Part shown: piece after piece, positions 5,254 to 6,110 of the stretch | How the letters are laid out: each line of letters begins with the position of its first letter | Position numbering within the stretch: position 1 is the first letter of the stretch | Assembly (NCBI GenBank): GCA_947441325.1 | Contig: CANETR010000140.1 | Span: forward strand, 1 to 6,110 | Source: Saprospiraceae bacterium | GTDB lineage: Bacteria; Bacteroidota; Bacteroidia; Chitinophagales; Saprospiraceae | Direction of reading: 5' to 3' | DNA: 6,110 nt | The notes under the pieces: generated by a model | The model's database searches: none | What the model saw: the letters and a program-made list of their open reading frames with translations, nothing else | What the model was told of the DNA's origin: nothing | Program-made: the position numbers and the translations under genes

Positions 5254-5927
5254 TCGATGTTTTAATCCCAGTCATATTCGTAGCAATTCTGATTTTTTTT
5301 CTTTCAGGCACTTTTTATCTTGCTAAAATGGCAAATAAAAGGGTTGAAGATAATTTCAAAGAACTTGGGCGAAGGCTTGGGCTGAACTATATTGTTCCCG
5401 AAAAAAACTTTTGGAAAAGCATTGCAAACCTAAATCACCCGAAATTAGATGGCAACATCTCTGGTAACCCAATAAAAGTACATATCGAGACAAGAGGCAG
5501 CGGAAAAAGTAAAGTTCAGTATATTGTTTTTGATGTTGATTTAAACACCAATCATCAAAATAATATTAAAATTTTTCATGAAGGTTTTTTTAGAAAAATT
5601 GGCAAAAAATTGGGCCTTCAAAAAGATGTTGATATTCATGATGAAGAATTTGACCGTCTTTTTATAGTTAAAACAGATAGCCCGGGCTTTGCAAGAGCTA
5701 TATTTTCGGATAATATCCTTAAAGAAAAAATGATTGACAATTATAGATTGATGAACAATGCCCAAATAGGTTTTCATCACAATAGCATTCATTTCGAAGC
5801 TATCAACAGTTTTTACTACAAAAAAGAAGTCGATAAACTGGAAGAGCTTATTAGAACCTCGCTACTCCTTGCTCAAAAATTAAAGCAAATAGATAACAAA
5901 CATTTTGACGACGGCAGCTTCAGTTGA
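5250..5927 (+). CDS. Membrane-anchored protein of unknown function, coupled to the kinase gene
   Basis: A 225-residue protein I do not recognise. One N-terminal transmembrane helix (about 4-25) is followed by a basic stretch (KMANKRVEDNFKELGRR), placing the remaining roughly 200 residues probably in the cytoplasm. This soluble part looks beta-rich in the middle (NPIKVHIETRG at 73-83, VQYIVFDVDL at 89-98). It then has a conserved-looking block, DIHDEEFDRLFIVKTDSPGF (128-147) plus ARAIFSD, followed by a second strand-rich segment and a C-terminal amphipathic helix (193-214). The tail is acidic and serine-containing. No catalytic motif is evident. The ATG shares bases with the kinase stop (ATGA), so the two are almost certainly translated from one message, which makes a signalling accessory or membrane partner of the kinase possible. 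That role is inference from position alone. Confidence 0.85.
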   Translation: MIDVLIPVIFVAILIFFLSGTFYLAKMANKRVEDNFKELGRRLGLNYIVPEKNFWKSIANLNHPKLDGNISGNPIKVHIETRGSGKSKVQYIVFDVDLNTNHQNNIKIFHEGFFRKIGKKLGLQKDVDIHDEEFDRLFIVKTDSPGFARAIFSDNILKEKMIDNYRLMNNAQIGFHHNSIHFEAINSFYYKKEVDKLEELIRTSLLLAQKLKQIDNKHFDDGSFS

Positions 5928-6002
5928 TAAAAATTGACTGAATATCAAATTTTCAGTTTAACTCAAACTAAATTGGCAGATTGATGTTTTATCAAATAAA
6001 AA

Positions 6003-6110
6003 ATGTCATTTATACTGCCCGTATTGCTTATTGCAATCATACTCATTCCTGCTCTGGCTTATAGCAGCTACGCTGAGCGCCTTAGATTCCAAAAAATTGA
6101 GGCAGCTCTA
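6003..6110 (+). CDS. 5' end of a membrane-anchored or exported protein (partial)
   Basis: An ATG at 6003, 75 bases after the preceding stop, opens a frame that stays open to the window edge (36 codons). The visible residues are a strongly hydrophobic segment (2-19, FILPVLLIAIILIPALA) followed by YSSYAERLRFQKIEAAL. The first part is either a transmembrane anchor or, given ALAYSS, a possible signal peptide. The following charged helix has the same layout as the start of the previous gene (helix, then a basic segment), which suggests but does not show a related protein. The start has an A-rich leader and no clear Shine-Dalgarno. No terminator of convincing strength separates it from the upstream gene, so it could belong to the same operon. 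Function unknown. Confidence 0.6.
   Translation, partial: MSFILPVLLIAIILIPALAYSSYAERLRFQKIEAAL

Noticed and set aside
5924..5995. Inverted repeat TTGATAAAA / TTTTATCAA with a smaller ACTGAA / TTCAGT hairpin inside, after the unknown membrane gene
   Set aside because: The outer arms are only 9 AT-rich bases separated by 54 bases, the inner stem is 6 bp with a 9-base loop, and neither is followed by a T tract. This is too weak to call a terminator or operator.
5984..6064. Alternative upstream ATG at 5984 for the last gene
   Set aside because: It is in a different frame from the ATG at 6003 and stops after about 26 codons, with a sequence that shows no membrane segment or other protein-like pattern.

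Overview
The window looks like the chromosome of a member of the Bacteroidota. Four things point there: a truncated gene whose end resembles a type IX secretion (Por) C-terminal sorting domain; promoter-like TAnnTTTG boxes of the Bacteroidota -7 type ahead of three transcription units; start codons with no clear Shine-Dalgarno sequence; and AT-rich DNA. Every gene that can be supported lies on the + strand. No integrase, transposase, CRISPR array or phage gene is visible.

Layout. Bases 1-143 are the last 46 codons of a probably secreted or surface protein, closed by a strong intrinsic terminator (161-197). A promoter-like pair (289-319) then leads into three identical tRNA-Glu(UUC) genes (338-412, 522-593, 728-799) that end in a second strong terminator (809-840). 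The two spacers between the tRNAs are copies of one AT-rich inverted-repeat element built from AATTTGARAATT units. From 841 to 1009 is a regulatory region holding a TGAC-N4-GTCA palindrome just upstream of a TAnnTTTG box. It precedes a tandem universal stress protein (1010-1837), followed 28 bp later by an RsmF/NSUN-type rRNA cytosine-C5 methyltransferase (1866-3239).

A third unit begins after a 138-bp intergenic region with TTWACA repeats and a TAnnTTTG box. It encodes an OmpR/PhoB-type response regulator (3378-4073) and a two-helix membrane histidine kinase with no recognisable sensor domain (4168-5253). A terminator-like hairpin (4121-4148) sits between them. An unrecognised membrane-anchored protein (5250-5927) overlaps the kinase by ATGA. 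At 6003 another short N-terminal hydrophobic protein begins and runs off the window.

Functionally the window is mostly housekeeping and sensing: glutamate tRNA supply, stress response, ribosome modification, and a conserved-looking Bacteroidota two-component system. The most notable points are the paired palindromic spacers in the tRNA array, the hairpin separating regulator from kinase, and the translationally coupled unknown membrane protein that could be the partner of the sensor-less kinase. I did not find clear evidence of a wholly new system.
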